From Dermanyssus gallinae (taxonomy: Eukaryota > Arthropoda > Arachnida > Mesostigmata > Dermanyssidae): a stretch of 64,000 bases of DNA. Under the pieces are notes generated by a model. It was not told where the DNA came from and did not search any database. It worked only from the letters and a program-made list of their open reading frames with translations. The stretch lies in the NCBI GenBank assembly GCA_003439945.1, contig QVRM01003923.1, positions 62,001 through 126,000 of the forward strand, given 5' to 3'. Positions 1 to 9,149 of the stretch are shown here, one piece after another. The first letter of the stretch is position 1. Each line of letters opens with the position of its first letter. The position numbers were made by a program, and so were the translations under genes.

Positions 1-2351
1 GTAAAGAAAATATAGCCCATCGACCGTGTGGAACCATGTCCGGAAACATCAGTTCCGAGACGTGCCCAACAACTAAGTGCTTCGCGCACCTCAACCTGGC
101 GTATTTTGAAGTGGGATCTAGCAAAGAACTTGTCGGACACAACTAAATGGCTCAAGAGAGGGCTCGAAGCGCCCCTGGTTCTTATTATATTGCAAGATAG
201 ATTTTGCGAACGATCATTGCCAAAATCTAATTATTAAGCAACTAAAAGACAAGACAAAGCCACAAACGGCGAATGTATGGTAGAATTTGCTCTATTATGG
301 CTATTCGTAAAGTAACAGGCGACTTTAATCCTTTAGTAGGACTAACAATCATTCAAGTTCTACCGTTCCGATCCGCTGCTGTTGGCGTAGACTGCTGTCG
401 GCGTAGACTGCTGTCGAGGGCTTGGTTGCTATGCGAATCGGGTTAGTCAAAAGTTAAAGGGCCAGGTTTCATCGAGCTACTCTGTATATATTTGAAGGGA
501 ATATGTGTGTAATAATATGAGGCTAGAACTCTCAGAGTGAGGAATGCCAAATCTCTATACGTATGACGCCGTATGAGAAATTACAGAAGCAGAGAACAGC
601 TTGGAACGTTCGCTGAGTACAGCTCGGCTCTGAGATGAACGAGTGATTGAGGTCACTGTCAGGACAACGAAACACCATTACCATTACCAATGGACTATTC
701 ACATTTGCTTCCTCGTTCGAACTTTGTAACTAAAGCAGATGGCTGAAGCGTGCGTCGACACATGAAGCTAAGCGGGAGGTGCAATGGACCAGCGGAATCA
801 GACCTTCCCTCATAGATAGCCGGCAATATCGTCGGAGGCGGAACCCTCGAAGCACGGCCGCTCCAGCTCGGTTTGCAACACAGCGCCGGGAGAAACAGCC
901 ACTAAACTGGTTGCGCTGAACACGCTACATGTTCGTTCATTACTGATATTGTGTCTGCTGTCCTGTCAAATCATTGCTGCTTTTTTTTCGGACTGACACT
1001 CAGTCAACATTTAACGTGCACGGAATTTGTTTTCCATTGCTTCGTAGAACGACTAGATATATAGGTATAGAAGACCCCATAATGCAAATGTGCAACGGCG
1101 GGGATCAAATCCTTTGTGCACCTATGTATCTCTTCCAGCCGCAAGGCGCACACGAATGCACCACGCCACCACCGGGCCCGAAAAACGACTGGTGACTGCT
1201 CATCGCAGAATGTCTCTGGGCAGGATGGCTCGACGTAAAATGTATCTGAATTTACTCAGGAGAGCTGAAAACAAGACGCCGATGGCGTTATGGTCATAGA
1301 CCGCAAAAGGTAGGCTCCCTTCCGTTACGTGGTGTGAAAGTTCTGGTGTTTTGTAAAGCACAAAGGATTACAGAGATTGCGCTTTTCAGAATGCCTGCCT
1401 TCAATGCTACGAGGACCCAATTGTATATCTATATATGCAACTGAGTCGTCTGGGTTAACAAATTACACAAAAGCGTTAGACGAATACCTTTCTCTGTGGG
1501 ACGATCTTAAATGCGGTAGCTGCTTGGAGACGAAGCTGTCGCTCAGCATCACAGGTATACTAAAATAGAAGTGATCAGATAGGCTAAAAAACGGTCTGTC
1601 CCGCTTAACGTGGGGCACTGCGTACGCGCGTAATGATCCGATACGAGACAACCAGCAGGTCTATTGATGGTGGCGGCTTTCAAACGGTCGAGTCAAGATC
1701 GCTTTAGGCGTATCGCCTTCTACGACTGCAGGCTGTGTTCTACCCTCTAATAGATAGTCTACTCTTAATGCAGCATGAAACTTTGCAAAAAGTGTATTTT
1801 TTTAAATTTTCTTAAATATTAATTAGTTCATAAAGCTATTATAGGATGGCTCACGTACAAGATATCCCCACGGCCATTTAATAAGCAAAGCTGTAGGATG
1901 TTGAACAGCAACTAATCGCAGATAGACACATTCGTTGATTAAAGTAGGGTACATCTTCGATGCAGTGATGTACGGCAGTTAGGTCAGCAGGTGTTCTGCC
2001 AGTTCTGTGCAAGGCAGAGAAGCCTGGCTACTGTTCTAGCGCATGAGACTCACGACGCGTACGACTTTATTTATCAGCAAACTTCACTTTTGTGAGGGCT
2101 TCCGTGCCAACTAGAGGCGTCTTACCTTAGTCCTGACACGTCCTTGTCGCCCCGCAGAGTATTCGGAGCGAAGTCCAGCATCATCTTTAAACAGCTAGGC
2201 CTTCCGGTTCACCTATAAATCACTAAATACCGGTTTGGAGGCGAAGAACGCTTTGGTATACTGTTATAGTTGCGGTTCGAGCTGCATTAAAAAAAATCAT
2301 ACGTCAATCAGCCGACAAACGTTTTAAACATTTACGTACACACCTACTGCC
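1..2351. other. Intergenic stretch, no gene recognised
   Basis: Both strands give only short open frames with no recognisable protein motif, no tRNA-like box pair and no clear transposon end. The only local structure I see is a short 16-bp tandem repeat (listed separately) and A/T-rich runs near 1790-1830. The stretch ends at the left target-site duplication of the LINE that follows. Confidence 0.6.
378..416. repeat. 16-bp tandem repeat, about 2.4 units
   Basis: The unit GCTGTYGGCGTAGACT occurs twice in full and begins a third time. The two full units differ by one base. It is too short to suggest a function. Confidence 0.7.
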
Positions 2352-2508
2352 ACTATGCTTGCAATTAGTGAGCCACATTTTAATTCAAAATACAACTGCT
2401 AGCAAAGAGTGCGTGACAGTGTTTTACGACAACGGACTCCACGGCTTACCAAGACACTCACGGCTGACGGATCCCCAAGAAAACCTCCTCAACGGGGTGA
2501 GTTTGTTT

Positions 2509-3435
2509 ATGCAGCCACCTCAACGCTGCTTTACAAAACACCAACTGTTAAGAACAACTGCACTATTGCTCGCACTCTTGCTCCTGTGCGGCGATGTCGA
2601 AGTTAATCCAGGGCCACCATGCGTAACTTGTGCAGGACAAATGCTTCAAGTAAAAGAGCGCACAGTTTGCGAAGGATGCAGCAAACCCGCACACAGCCAC
2701 TGCACTTTCCAAATACCAGACAAAAATAATCTGTACTGTAAATCGTGCTTTTGGAGAGAGGTGTCAATAGATGTCTCAAGAAATACAGCCTTGGTCAACC
2801 CGGCATCCTGTGATTGTACCGCAAAATTTGACGCCCTCAAAAAACAAATTGAAGATCTTACAAAGAAGTTAGTTAGCAAGAATGGCCCGACTCCCAAATC
2901 AGCTGATCACCGAACCATCCAACGGCCCATTGGTAAACAACAGCAACATCAACAATGCCAGAACACAAACCTGCCTTCAAATCGCAACGTCCCTACACCA
3001 CGTCGCCTTCACTTCAACACTAGCCAACAACGCAACGTCGTAAGTGCACCCGATAAGAAAAACACGGCACGTGACAATTCGTGGCGCACAGTTGGAAGAG
3101 AAGGACGTATCGTGGACGTATCGACAGGAACGAATAGAATGACTCAGCTAAAAGCTGTAGAGGCACGCAATATACCTGAACGTCCAAAAGTCAGAGCTCT
3201 TTTTGTCAGCAGATTGGAGTTATCTCACTCTGCAGACGCCCTCAAGGAGTACGTCAGCCGCATTGTTGGATCCGACACAAACGTGAACGTGACGAAGCTC
3301 GTCGGCATGAATCAAACATATTACAATAGCTACCACGTTCAGGTAGACGCTGATAAGTTTAATGCGCTACTGGACCCGTCAGTGTGGCCAGAGGGTATAC
3401 ATTTTAGACCGTACCGCGGACAGCTAAAGCCGTAA
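2509..3435 (+). CDS. LINE ORF1 protein: 2A leader, PHD-like zinc finger, C-terminal RNA-binding-like region
   Basis: The protein has 308 residues from the ATG at 2509. The frame is open further upstream, but an earlier non-ATG start would lie in the target-site duplication, outside the element. Residues 1-35 are a basic start, a leucine/alanine run (about 16-27) and GDVEVNPG, followed by Pro36: the 2A consensus D(V/I)ExNPG^P. Next comes a Cys/His-rich finger (about 38-80: CVTC, CEGC, HSHC, CKSC) like the PHD finger of CR1-type ORF1 proteins. A short coiled-coil-prone stretch, a Gln/Asn/Thr-rich linker and a C-terminal region beginning ALFVSRLEL and ending near WPEGIHFRPYRG follow; the last resembles the RRM-like C-terminus of LINE ORF1s. 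The probable role is a nucleic-acid chaperone in the retrotransposition particle. If the 2A works, the finger protein is released without its leader. Confidence 0.85.
   Translation: MQPPQRCFTKHQLLRTTALLLALLLLCGDVEVNPGPPCVTCAGQMLQVKERTVCEGCSKPAHSHCTFQIPDKNNLYCKSCFWREVSIDVSRNTALVNPASCDCTAKFDALKKQIEDLTKKLVSKNGPTPKSADHRTIQRPIGKQQQHQQCQNTNLPSNRNVPTPRRLHFNTSQQRNVVSAPDKKNTARDNSWRTVGREGRIVDVSTGTNRMTQLKAVEARNIPERPKVRALFVSRLELSHSADALKEYVSRIVGSDTNVNVTKLVGMNQTYYNSYHVQVDADKFNALLDPSVWPEGIHFRPYRGQLKP
2590..2616 (+). other. 2A-type ribosome-skipping motif in ORF1
   Basis: These codons read GDVEVNPGP (residues 28-36). They contain every fixed position of the 2A consensus, with the skip expected between the GGG at 2611-2613 and the CCA at 2614-2616. 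The motif directly follows a hydrophobic leucine-rich run, a combination known from 2A sequences that also serve as signal sequences. Activity is inferred, not shown. Confidence 0.85.
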
Positions 3436-3559
3436 AGAGTATATAATGCAGCAAACGATACGGGAGCTAGCATTGGTGCCAGAAGATGACAACAATAATA
3501 ACAATGACGAAATGGAAACATACAAGTGACTCGATATTACGTCCGGAAATCGGAACTCG

Positions 3560-6292
3560 ATGACAGTGTCATCAAAATGTCTTTTATGGCATGTAGAGTC
3601 CCTAAATAGTCTGTACCGAACGTCAGGAGAGAATATGTTTAGTGAATATGACATAATATTTTTAACCGAGACATTTAAAACAGATTTTACACGCACCCCT
3701 TTTATAAGTCATAAAATGTTTCATGGACTGGCGACTAAATCAGAGGGCCGGGGACGACCAAAGTGGGGCGTGTGCATAGGCGTGCGAACGAAGGAGCATG
3801 CCAAGCTTCTTCGTAGCACCGCCAGGCAGATTGTACTAGAACTAATCGATTACTATCTTATATGTGTTCATAGCCCACCTGAACGGACCGTCCATCAAAT
3901 AATACAGGACATAGGTAATTGCATGGAAATCTGCACAAATGTAAATAAAAATATTATTATAGGTGGTGATTTTAACTGTGATTTGAAAAAAGAAGGAGCC
4001 AGGCAAGAAAGTTTCAAAGCTGCGGTCAACGAACTTGGATTAAGCATTCATAATAAATGCAATGACCCAACATATTTTAGCTGGAACGGATACAGCGCGG
4101 TTGATATTGTTTTATCATCGATACCACAAACGGTCGAGGCTATCTCTGATCTTACCGTAATACAATCGGCACACCGCAAGCACTGTCAAGTGGAGTTCAA
4201 ATTGCACAGAAGACAAGAAACGGCGACCCCTATAATCAATCGACCATCTCGCTCATTGGATGTCCATATACTGGAACAAGCACTACAAATGGCCTACGGC
4301 ACAAATGATATAAACTATATTGAAAAAACGATTAAGTGGTCTATCCAAACGGCTGCAAAACCAAAGAACGTGAGACTGCAGAGACACAAGCCGTGGTTTG
4401 ACAAGGAGTGTCGACAAATGAAGAAGGTGATCTGTCTGTATAAATCCACAACGTCAACTGAACTTCTACAACTGGCGGAATTAAAACGAATATTTAGATG
4501 TATGAAGAAAGAAAAGAAACGGCATTACGAGGAACAACAACGCATTCGGCTAATTTCGGAAAGCGTGCGGAAACCATGGCTACTTCTTCCAAGGAGACCA
4601 GTACCTGCAAACCCATTGATAAATGACGAAGAGTGGGTAGCCCACTTTACAAATCTATTTACGAGAGACGTCATATTGCCAGACCAAGATCTTTTAGAAG
4701 AAATTGTTGATTTTACTGAAGACGAAGTCAAAACCGCACTTATATCGAAGCAAAACGGGAAATCAGCAGGACCCGATCGTATTCTTAATGAACACCTGAA
4801 GTCGAATATTGACGCTTTATGCCCTATTGTGACAAAACTATACAATGAATGTGTTCGACAAGGCAAAATTCCCGATGAGTGGCGGAAAAGCTATCTACAG
4901 CCTTTATTTAAGCGAAAGGGAGATGCAACTGACCCAAAGAACTACAGGGGCATAGCACTTACAAGCGTCCTTTACAAATTATTAATGTCGCTCATAGTTA
5001 ATCGACTGTACCCGTGCGTAGAAGACAAAATTCCAGCAGAACAATACGGTTTTTTAAAGAGGCGATCGACGTCAGATGCAGTTGAGTTTGTTTTAAACCA
5101 TGTATCACAACGCCTTTCTAACAAGAAAATGACATACGCTGCGTTTATAGATTTTCAAACTGCTTTCGATTGCCTGCCAAGGGATCGTTTATTAGACACT
5201 CTTCGAAAACGTTTTAACATAACAGGCCCCCTTTTTAATCTCGTTCATAACATATTAGCGCACAATATAATTTGGGTGAAAAACGGCGACCACTATGTAC
5301 AAACACCCGTAACACAAACCATCGGGGTAGCCCAGGGAGACTCAGCTAGCCCATTTCTTTTTATTTTGTACGTGACTGGACTCGCGGACTTACTGCGAAA
5401 TCTTAAAGCCCAATTTGCATTTTATGCTGACGATCTAGTCATTTTAGGAAAATCTCGTAACCATCTACAGTTTTACCTCAACGAAACTGCGAAGTGGTGC
5501 AAAGAAAACAAGCTCAAGATTAACGCGGAAAAGTCACAGGTCTTACGCTTTAGCAGAGGAGGGTCATACGCGGCCAGGGATCATGATCTGTCAGTATATG
5601 GACAACCACTCAAATTAGTTAGCCACTTCTCGTATCTAGGCGTCACACTAACCCCCGGGCTCTCTTTTAGCAGACATATCGAAGAGATACAAGCAAAAGC
5701 TACGTCTGCAATGTTTTTGTTAGGCAATATGCACGATGTGGACGTAAAAACAGCTATAAACTGCTTTAAAATCAAAGTACTCCCTGTAGCAACATACTGC
5801 CTTTCCACAATTGCACCATACCTGACCCTCAGCCATCTAAAAAGTCTAGACAAGCTAAAGGCCAGATATGTTAAGCGTGTTTTGCGGCTCCCAAAGTGCG
5901 CGTCGGCAACACTTGCCTTAGAGATGTGCGGAGAGAGAACACTTATTGAAGACCTAGCACTTAGTAACACACCATTTGCACCGCACATTCTAGACTCATA
6001 TCGAGCCTACAGAGAAAACAGAAATTTAAAATTTGTAGCTGAAAATTATACTGATGGCCCGGCCTTTTCTTCACGTAGATGGAAAGGAACCATGCAAAGG
6101 AACCGCTCGCTAATCTGCCGAATAACCTGGCACGGGTACCACCATAACATATGCATGAAGCCAAGCTGTTTTAATATTGAAGAATGTGTTTGTAGCTTTT
6201 GCGGAGAGTTTGATATTGGACGCTATCATATACTTGTGTGCCCAGAAATTTGCGGAACGTCCTTATCATCCAAAGTTGAATTTATATTGTAA
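3560..6292 (+). CDS. LINE ORF2: AP endonuclease and reverse transcriptase
   Basis: The 910-residue protein starts at the ATG at 3560; an in-frame TGA at 3527-3529 rules out a longer product in this frame. The endonuclease spans about residues 5-215: DIIFLTETF with Glu37, GGDFN at 135-139 and VDIVLSS near 181. The usual SDH triplet reads SAH (203-205), so the catalytic Asp is replaced. The reverse transcriptase spans about 390-690: GKSAGPD, WRKSYLQPLFKRKG, NYRGIAL, FIDFQTAFD with Asp531, GVAQGDSASPF and YADD at 622-625. A Cys/His knuckle (CSFC, YHILVC) lies near the C-terminus. ORF2 normally nicks the target and primes cDNA synthesis there. The frame is fully open, but the SAH change may impair nicking. 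Spacing from ORF1 implies separate initiation. Confidence 0.9.
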   Translation: MTVSSKCLLWHVESLNSLYRTSGENMFSEYDIIFLTETFKTDFTRTPFISHKMFHGLATKSEGRGRPKWGVCIGVRTKEHAKLLRSTARQIVLELIDYYLICVHSPPERTVHQIIQDIGNCMEICTNVNKNIIIGGDFNCDLKKEGARQESFKAAVNELGLSIHNKCNDPTYFSWNGYSAVDIVLSSIPQTVEAISDLTVIQSAHRKHCQVEFKLHRRQETATPIINRPSRSLDVHILEQALQMAYGTNDINYIEKTIKWSIQTAAKPKNVRLQRHKPWFDKECRQMKKVICLYKSTTSTELLQLAELKRIFRCMKKEKKRHYEEQQRIRLISESVRKPWLLLPRRPVPANPLINDEEWVAHFTNLFTRDVILPDQDLLEEIVDFTEDEVKTALISKQNGKSAGPDRILNEHLKSNIDALCPIVTKLYNECVRQGKIPDEWRKSYLQPLFKRKGDATDPKNYRGIALTSVLYKLLMSLIVNRLYPCVEDKIPAEQYGFLKRRSTSDAVEFVLNHVSQRLSNKKMTYAAFIDFQTAFDCLPRDRLLDTLRKRFNITGPLFNLVHNILAHNIIWVKNGDHYVQTPVTQTIGVAQGDSASPFLFILYVTGLADLLRNLKAQFAFYADDLVILGKSRNHLQFYLNETAKWCKENKLKINAEKSQVLRFSRGGSYAARDHDLSVYGQPLKLVSHFSYLGVTLTPGLSFSRHIEEIQAKATSAMFLLGNMHDVDVKTAINCFKIKVLPVATYCLSTIAPYLTLSHLKSLDKLKARYVKRVLRLPKCASATLALEMCGERTLIEDLALSNTPFAPHILDSYRAYRENRNLKFVAENYTDGPAFSSRRWKGTMQRNRSLICRITWHGYHHNICMKPSCFNIEECVCSFCGEFDIGRYHILVCPEICGTSLSSKVEFIL

Positions 6293-6388
6293 GACCAAAA
6301 AGTCACTTTGTGACACCTTGTGAAAATTGAATCAACTGTCTACCAATTTTGTGGTGAAATAAATGCTGAATTGAACTATGCTTGCAAT

Positions 6389-7072
6389 GAACAACAACTA
6401 ACAGTGGGTTTTCGAAAATAGCTAATTGCTTCACCTAGATGTTGGAGCTATTAATACTAACACATGCTAAATTATCTTGCGACTACCTATTAGTAACTAC
6501 TGCATATTACTATCATTGCAATCCATTACTACTAGAGCTAGTATTCCTTTTACGAATATTTCGCGTGTCGAATGTGCCACGACGACTTGAGGCAGCAGCA
6601 GGAGACGTTGAAGAAAAGAACATAAGGCCACTGAGGTAAGATGGTGGGTACCGTATCAATGATCACAATAACTATGATGGCAAAGACGCGTGCTAATTGC
6701 AACATAAACGTCTAAACGACACTCTTCTGTTTAGGTATGTGCCCAGCTTTGAACACACCGTGTGATAGTCATTTATGTCATAGTCGTGTATATGCTCTCT
6801 AGACTGTGTCGACTTTAAATTAGTCATGTTGTAATTTCTTGGCCGAAATGGGCACAGCCTTACTTGGTACTGACGATGTTGCACGTTTTTACACAATTTC
6901 ATTGAGATAGTCAGAGGTAAGGCTCAAGAGAAAAATCCACTGCATTGACCGGTTGAATGGAGCAGGTACAGCGTATTCCGCGGCGTGCGATAGTGGCGTA
7001 GCAGGACGGAGGTTGCTTATAATCACTAGCAAACATGTTCGAATTTTTTAGAAGGCATGTTTAAAGGACAAG
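6389..7072. other. Intergenic stretch, nothing recognised
   Basis: It follows the right target-site duplication of the LINE and carries only short open frames without known motifs. It ends at a (CT)n(AT)n run. Confidence 0.5.

Positions 7073-7125
<53 letters not shown>
7073..7125. repeat. (CT)n(AT)n compound microsatellite
   Basis: An uninterrupted CT run passes directly into an AT run. It borders the 5' side of a short LINE fragment whose other side is also an AT run. Confidence 0.9.
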
Positions 7126-7127
7126 CC

Positions 7128-7307
7128 ACCAGAGACAAGAGATCTGCGGCTTTCTTGAGACAGCGCCTCGACCTAGACTTCCGACGCGGGAACGCGACGT
7201 CCGGCCGCGGCACGCTGCCGAAGTGGTCCCAACCCACTCTATACGAGATAGAGTATTATTCCTAGTACACACGCTTTCAGGAGATAATTGTCGCTTCATT
7301 CGTATTC

Positions 7308-7316
<9 letters not shown>
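7128..7316 (+). mobile_element. Short LINE C-terminal fragment
   Basis: The plus strand encodes AAFLRQRLDLDFRRGNA, followed by GTLPKW and a stop at about 7260. This matches the C-terminus of the LINE type at 23863-24985 (AFLRQRLSLDIQRGNAA) and 50880-52290 (FLLQRISIEVQRGNAA). A short 3' UTR with AATAAA runs straight into a (TA)n tract. The piece is a strongly 5'-truncated insertion sitting between two AT microsatellites. Confidence 0.75.

Positions 7317-7374
<58 letters not shown>
7315..7374. repeat. (TA)n microsatellite
   Basis: About 58 bases of pure TA, directly after the AATAAA of the LINE fragment. Confidence 0.95.
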
Positions 7375-7376
<2 letters not shown>

Positions 7377-7983
7377 TTCAATTTGCAATTTTCAACGCGG
7401 TTTATTTAACGAAACTTCAGATTACAATGCTTAATTTCTCGGTAAATAGAAATAGATAAATAAAATATTTGACAAATCAAGCAACGAGCTGGAAAATCAC
7501 CTGTCGCATCAGTTCTTTTATAAACGCACAAGTCTTATTTCCAAAACATTTTCCGAAGTAACTAGCATTTCTCACCGAGGTTCTCTCACGAGTCGGACCA
7601 CCTTCCACCGATCCCATAACGACCTTACGTCTCATATCTAATGGCAGCCACCCTTCTCCATATCTAAGACTTGTTTTTTTCCACCATTAAAACTGCCTGG
7701 GACACGAATGTGTACGCTTTGGCAATGTCAATGAGTCTACATTCTTGCTCTAGACGTATTTTTCTTTGATCTAACAAGCCTCGGCGTCCTGCGTATACAG
7801 GCGTCACGTAGCCAGTTTAGGAGATTATACTGCAGCTATTCGAGCATTGTGGCACACGACGATCTGTTTCTGGACAGGTAGTCTTGCCAACGTGGCAGAT
7901 GTCCTTCAGAAGCGGTCAGATATGGCTAGCTCGGAAAGAAGCAGGACACTAGCATGGCGCGCTGAATTTAGAAATCGCGCAAT

Positions 7984-8033
7984 TATTATTTATTATTACA
8001 TCACCTTTCGGTATTGTTGATTACATTACAACA
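7984..8033 (+). repeat. Interspersed repeat also present inverted at 40937-40985
   Basis: About 45 bases containing TTACATCACCTTTCGGTATT are nearly identical to the reverse complement of 40937-40985. The second copy lies at the end of a reverse-transcriptase-like fragment, so this is probably the 3' tail of a LINE family. Confidence 0.7.
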
Positions 8034-8194
8034 TTGCTATAGGCGTTCGCCATAAATGCCACAACCGCCGCCGGGAGTAAGAAGCGCGAAATCGGGAGGG
8101 GTGGTGTCCTTCCTGTCTCGCCGAAGAGATCTGCGCATGTTCTCATCGTTTATATATACAGCGCGTCTACTGAGTTTTAGAGAGGGCTCGATAA

Positions 8195-8260
8195 AAACAC
8201 ATTTATTATATTATGGTTTATTAACACCCAGGTTGGGTATTTTTTTTTATTTAAACATTT
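8195..8260 (-). mobile_element. LINE 3' tail fragment, inverted
   Basis: On the minus strand this reads ACCCAACCTGGGTGTTAATA followed by AACCATAATATAA. It matches plus-strand 14335-14385, where the same words follow the decayed LINE coding region and include AATAAA. It is therefore a tail-only copy of that family. Confidence 0.65.
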
Positions 8261-9149
8261 GGGTAAAAACACAAATATATGATTGAAATAAAAATGTGTA
8301 TTATCTACTCTTTAACCCACTCTAATCTTTCAGCTGTGCAAAATGGTTTTACTAAATTCTCCTTTGCCGGTTATCGATGCGTTGTCGCACTCATGTATAT
8401 GTGAAAGCGAGTGTACCTACCGAGCCAACTAAAGTACTGGGAAACGCGCTACGTTTCCCAGTATTTGGCTTGGTTGTACAAAAATCATATCATACAGGCA
8501 TACAATTGTATAGCATGTTTTCCTCTCCCCTATATTTGAGTTTAATTACAAAGATGTTTACGTATTTTTTTTGCAAAAGGTCCTCTTGTGTCAGCAATAT
8601 GCTAATGAGTGAATTAAACATTTCGAAATTAACTGTCGGATATCTATGAAAGTTGCTGTCTGAAACAATAAAGATATTCTTAGAGCGCTAGGGGCGGTTC
8701 TCGGATTCGAGCCCAGGAAGGCAGATATGAAGTATTAACAATGCTCAATGACTCAATCTGATAGTACATCTAGTTTAAAAGATACATTTTTACCAAAAAA
8801 TGGCTAATATGACACGGACGTGTGTCATACTAGCTTTTAAAAAGTCTGCCTGTAGATGTGGACAGAGAAAGAGGGTGGAACTAAAACATTACACAAGCAG
8901 CAACGCAGTAAATCGATGTTTCCTGTTTTGCTGAATATGACCTTGCTGACAATTCATTCTCACAAACCTTTTCAGCAGAGCAGCTTTCTTGTGGGCGCAT
9001 TTATGTTATGTTGGCCCTTCTCACCGCAAGGATTGCAGGTAAAGGTAACACATAACCAGAAGTAAAAACAATTCGTTTGAAAGGTCAGGATCTCTTCAAT
9101 GATCTCGTTCAAGAAAGGGGCTGCTGCTAAAAGTCTTTACACCAAAGAT

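Larger units (their letters stand above)
2366..6374 (+). mobile_element. Near-intact two-ORF LINE with 14-bp target-site duplication
   Basis: The same 14 bases, ACTATGCTTGCAAT, stand at 2352-2365 and 6375-6388, which marks the element's exact ends and makes it about 4.0 kb. Between them lie a short 5' leader, ORF1 (2509-3435), a 124-base spacer, ORF2 (3560-6292) and a short 3' UTR with AATAAA, ending in TGCTGAATTGA. The order of an ORF1 with a PHD-like finger and an ORF2 with AP endonuclease plus reverse transcriptase is typical of CR1/L2-like and related LINEs; the clade cannot be fixed by eye. The exact TSD and two open ORFs suggest a fairly recent insertion. The left end may be the true 5' end or a slight truncation. 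Confidence 0.88.
7375..9149. other. Intergenic stretch with two small LINE-tail repeats
   Basis: No gene is recognised. The stretch contains a repeat at 7984-8033, also found inverted near 40.9 kb, and an inverted copy (8195-8260) of the 3' tail of the LINE at 12960-14385. Around 8685-8720 the bases GGATTCGAGCCC resemble a tRNA B box, but I see no convincing A box. Confidence 0.5.

Noticed and set aside
7317..7459. Open frames of repeating Ile-Tyr across (TA)n runs, here and at many other TA runs
   Set aside because: TA repeats read as Ile-Tyr without stops in several frames; they are microsatellite artefacts, not proteins.
8685..8720. A second tRNA-derived SINE based on GGATTCGAGCCC
   Set aside because: No A box at the right distance and no bounded insertion could be seen.
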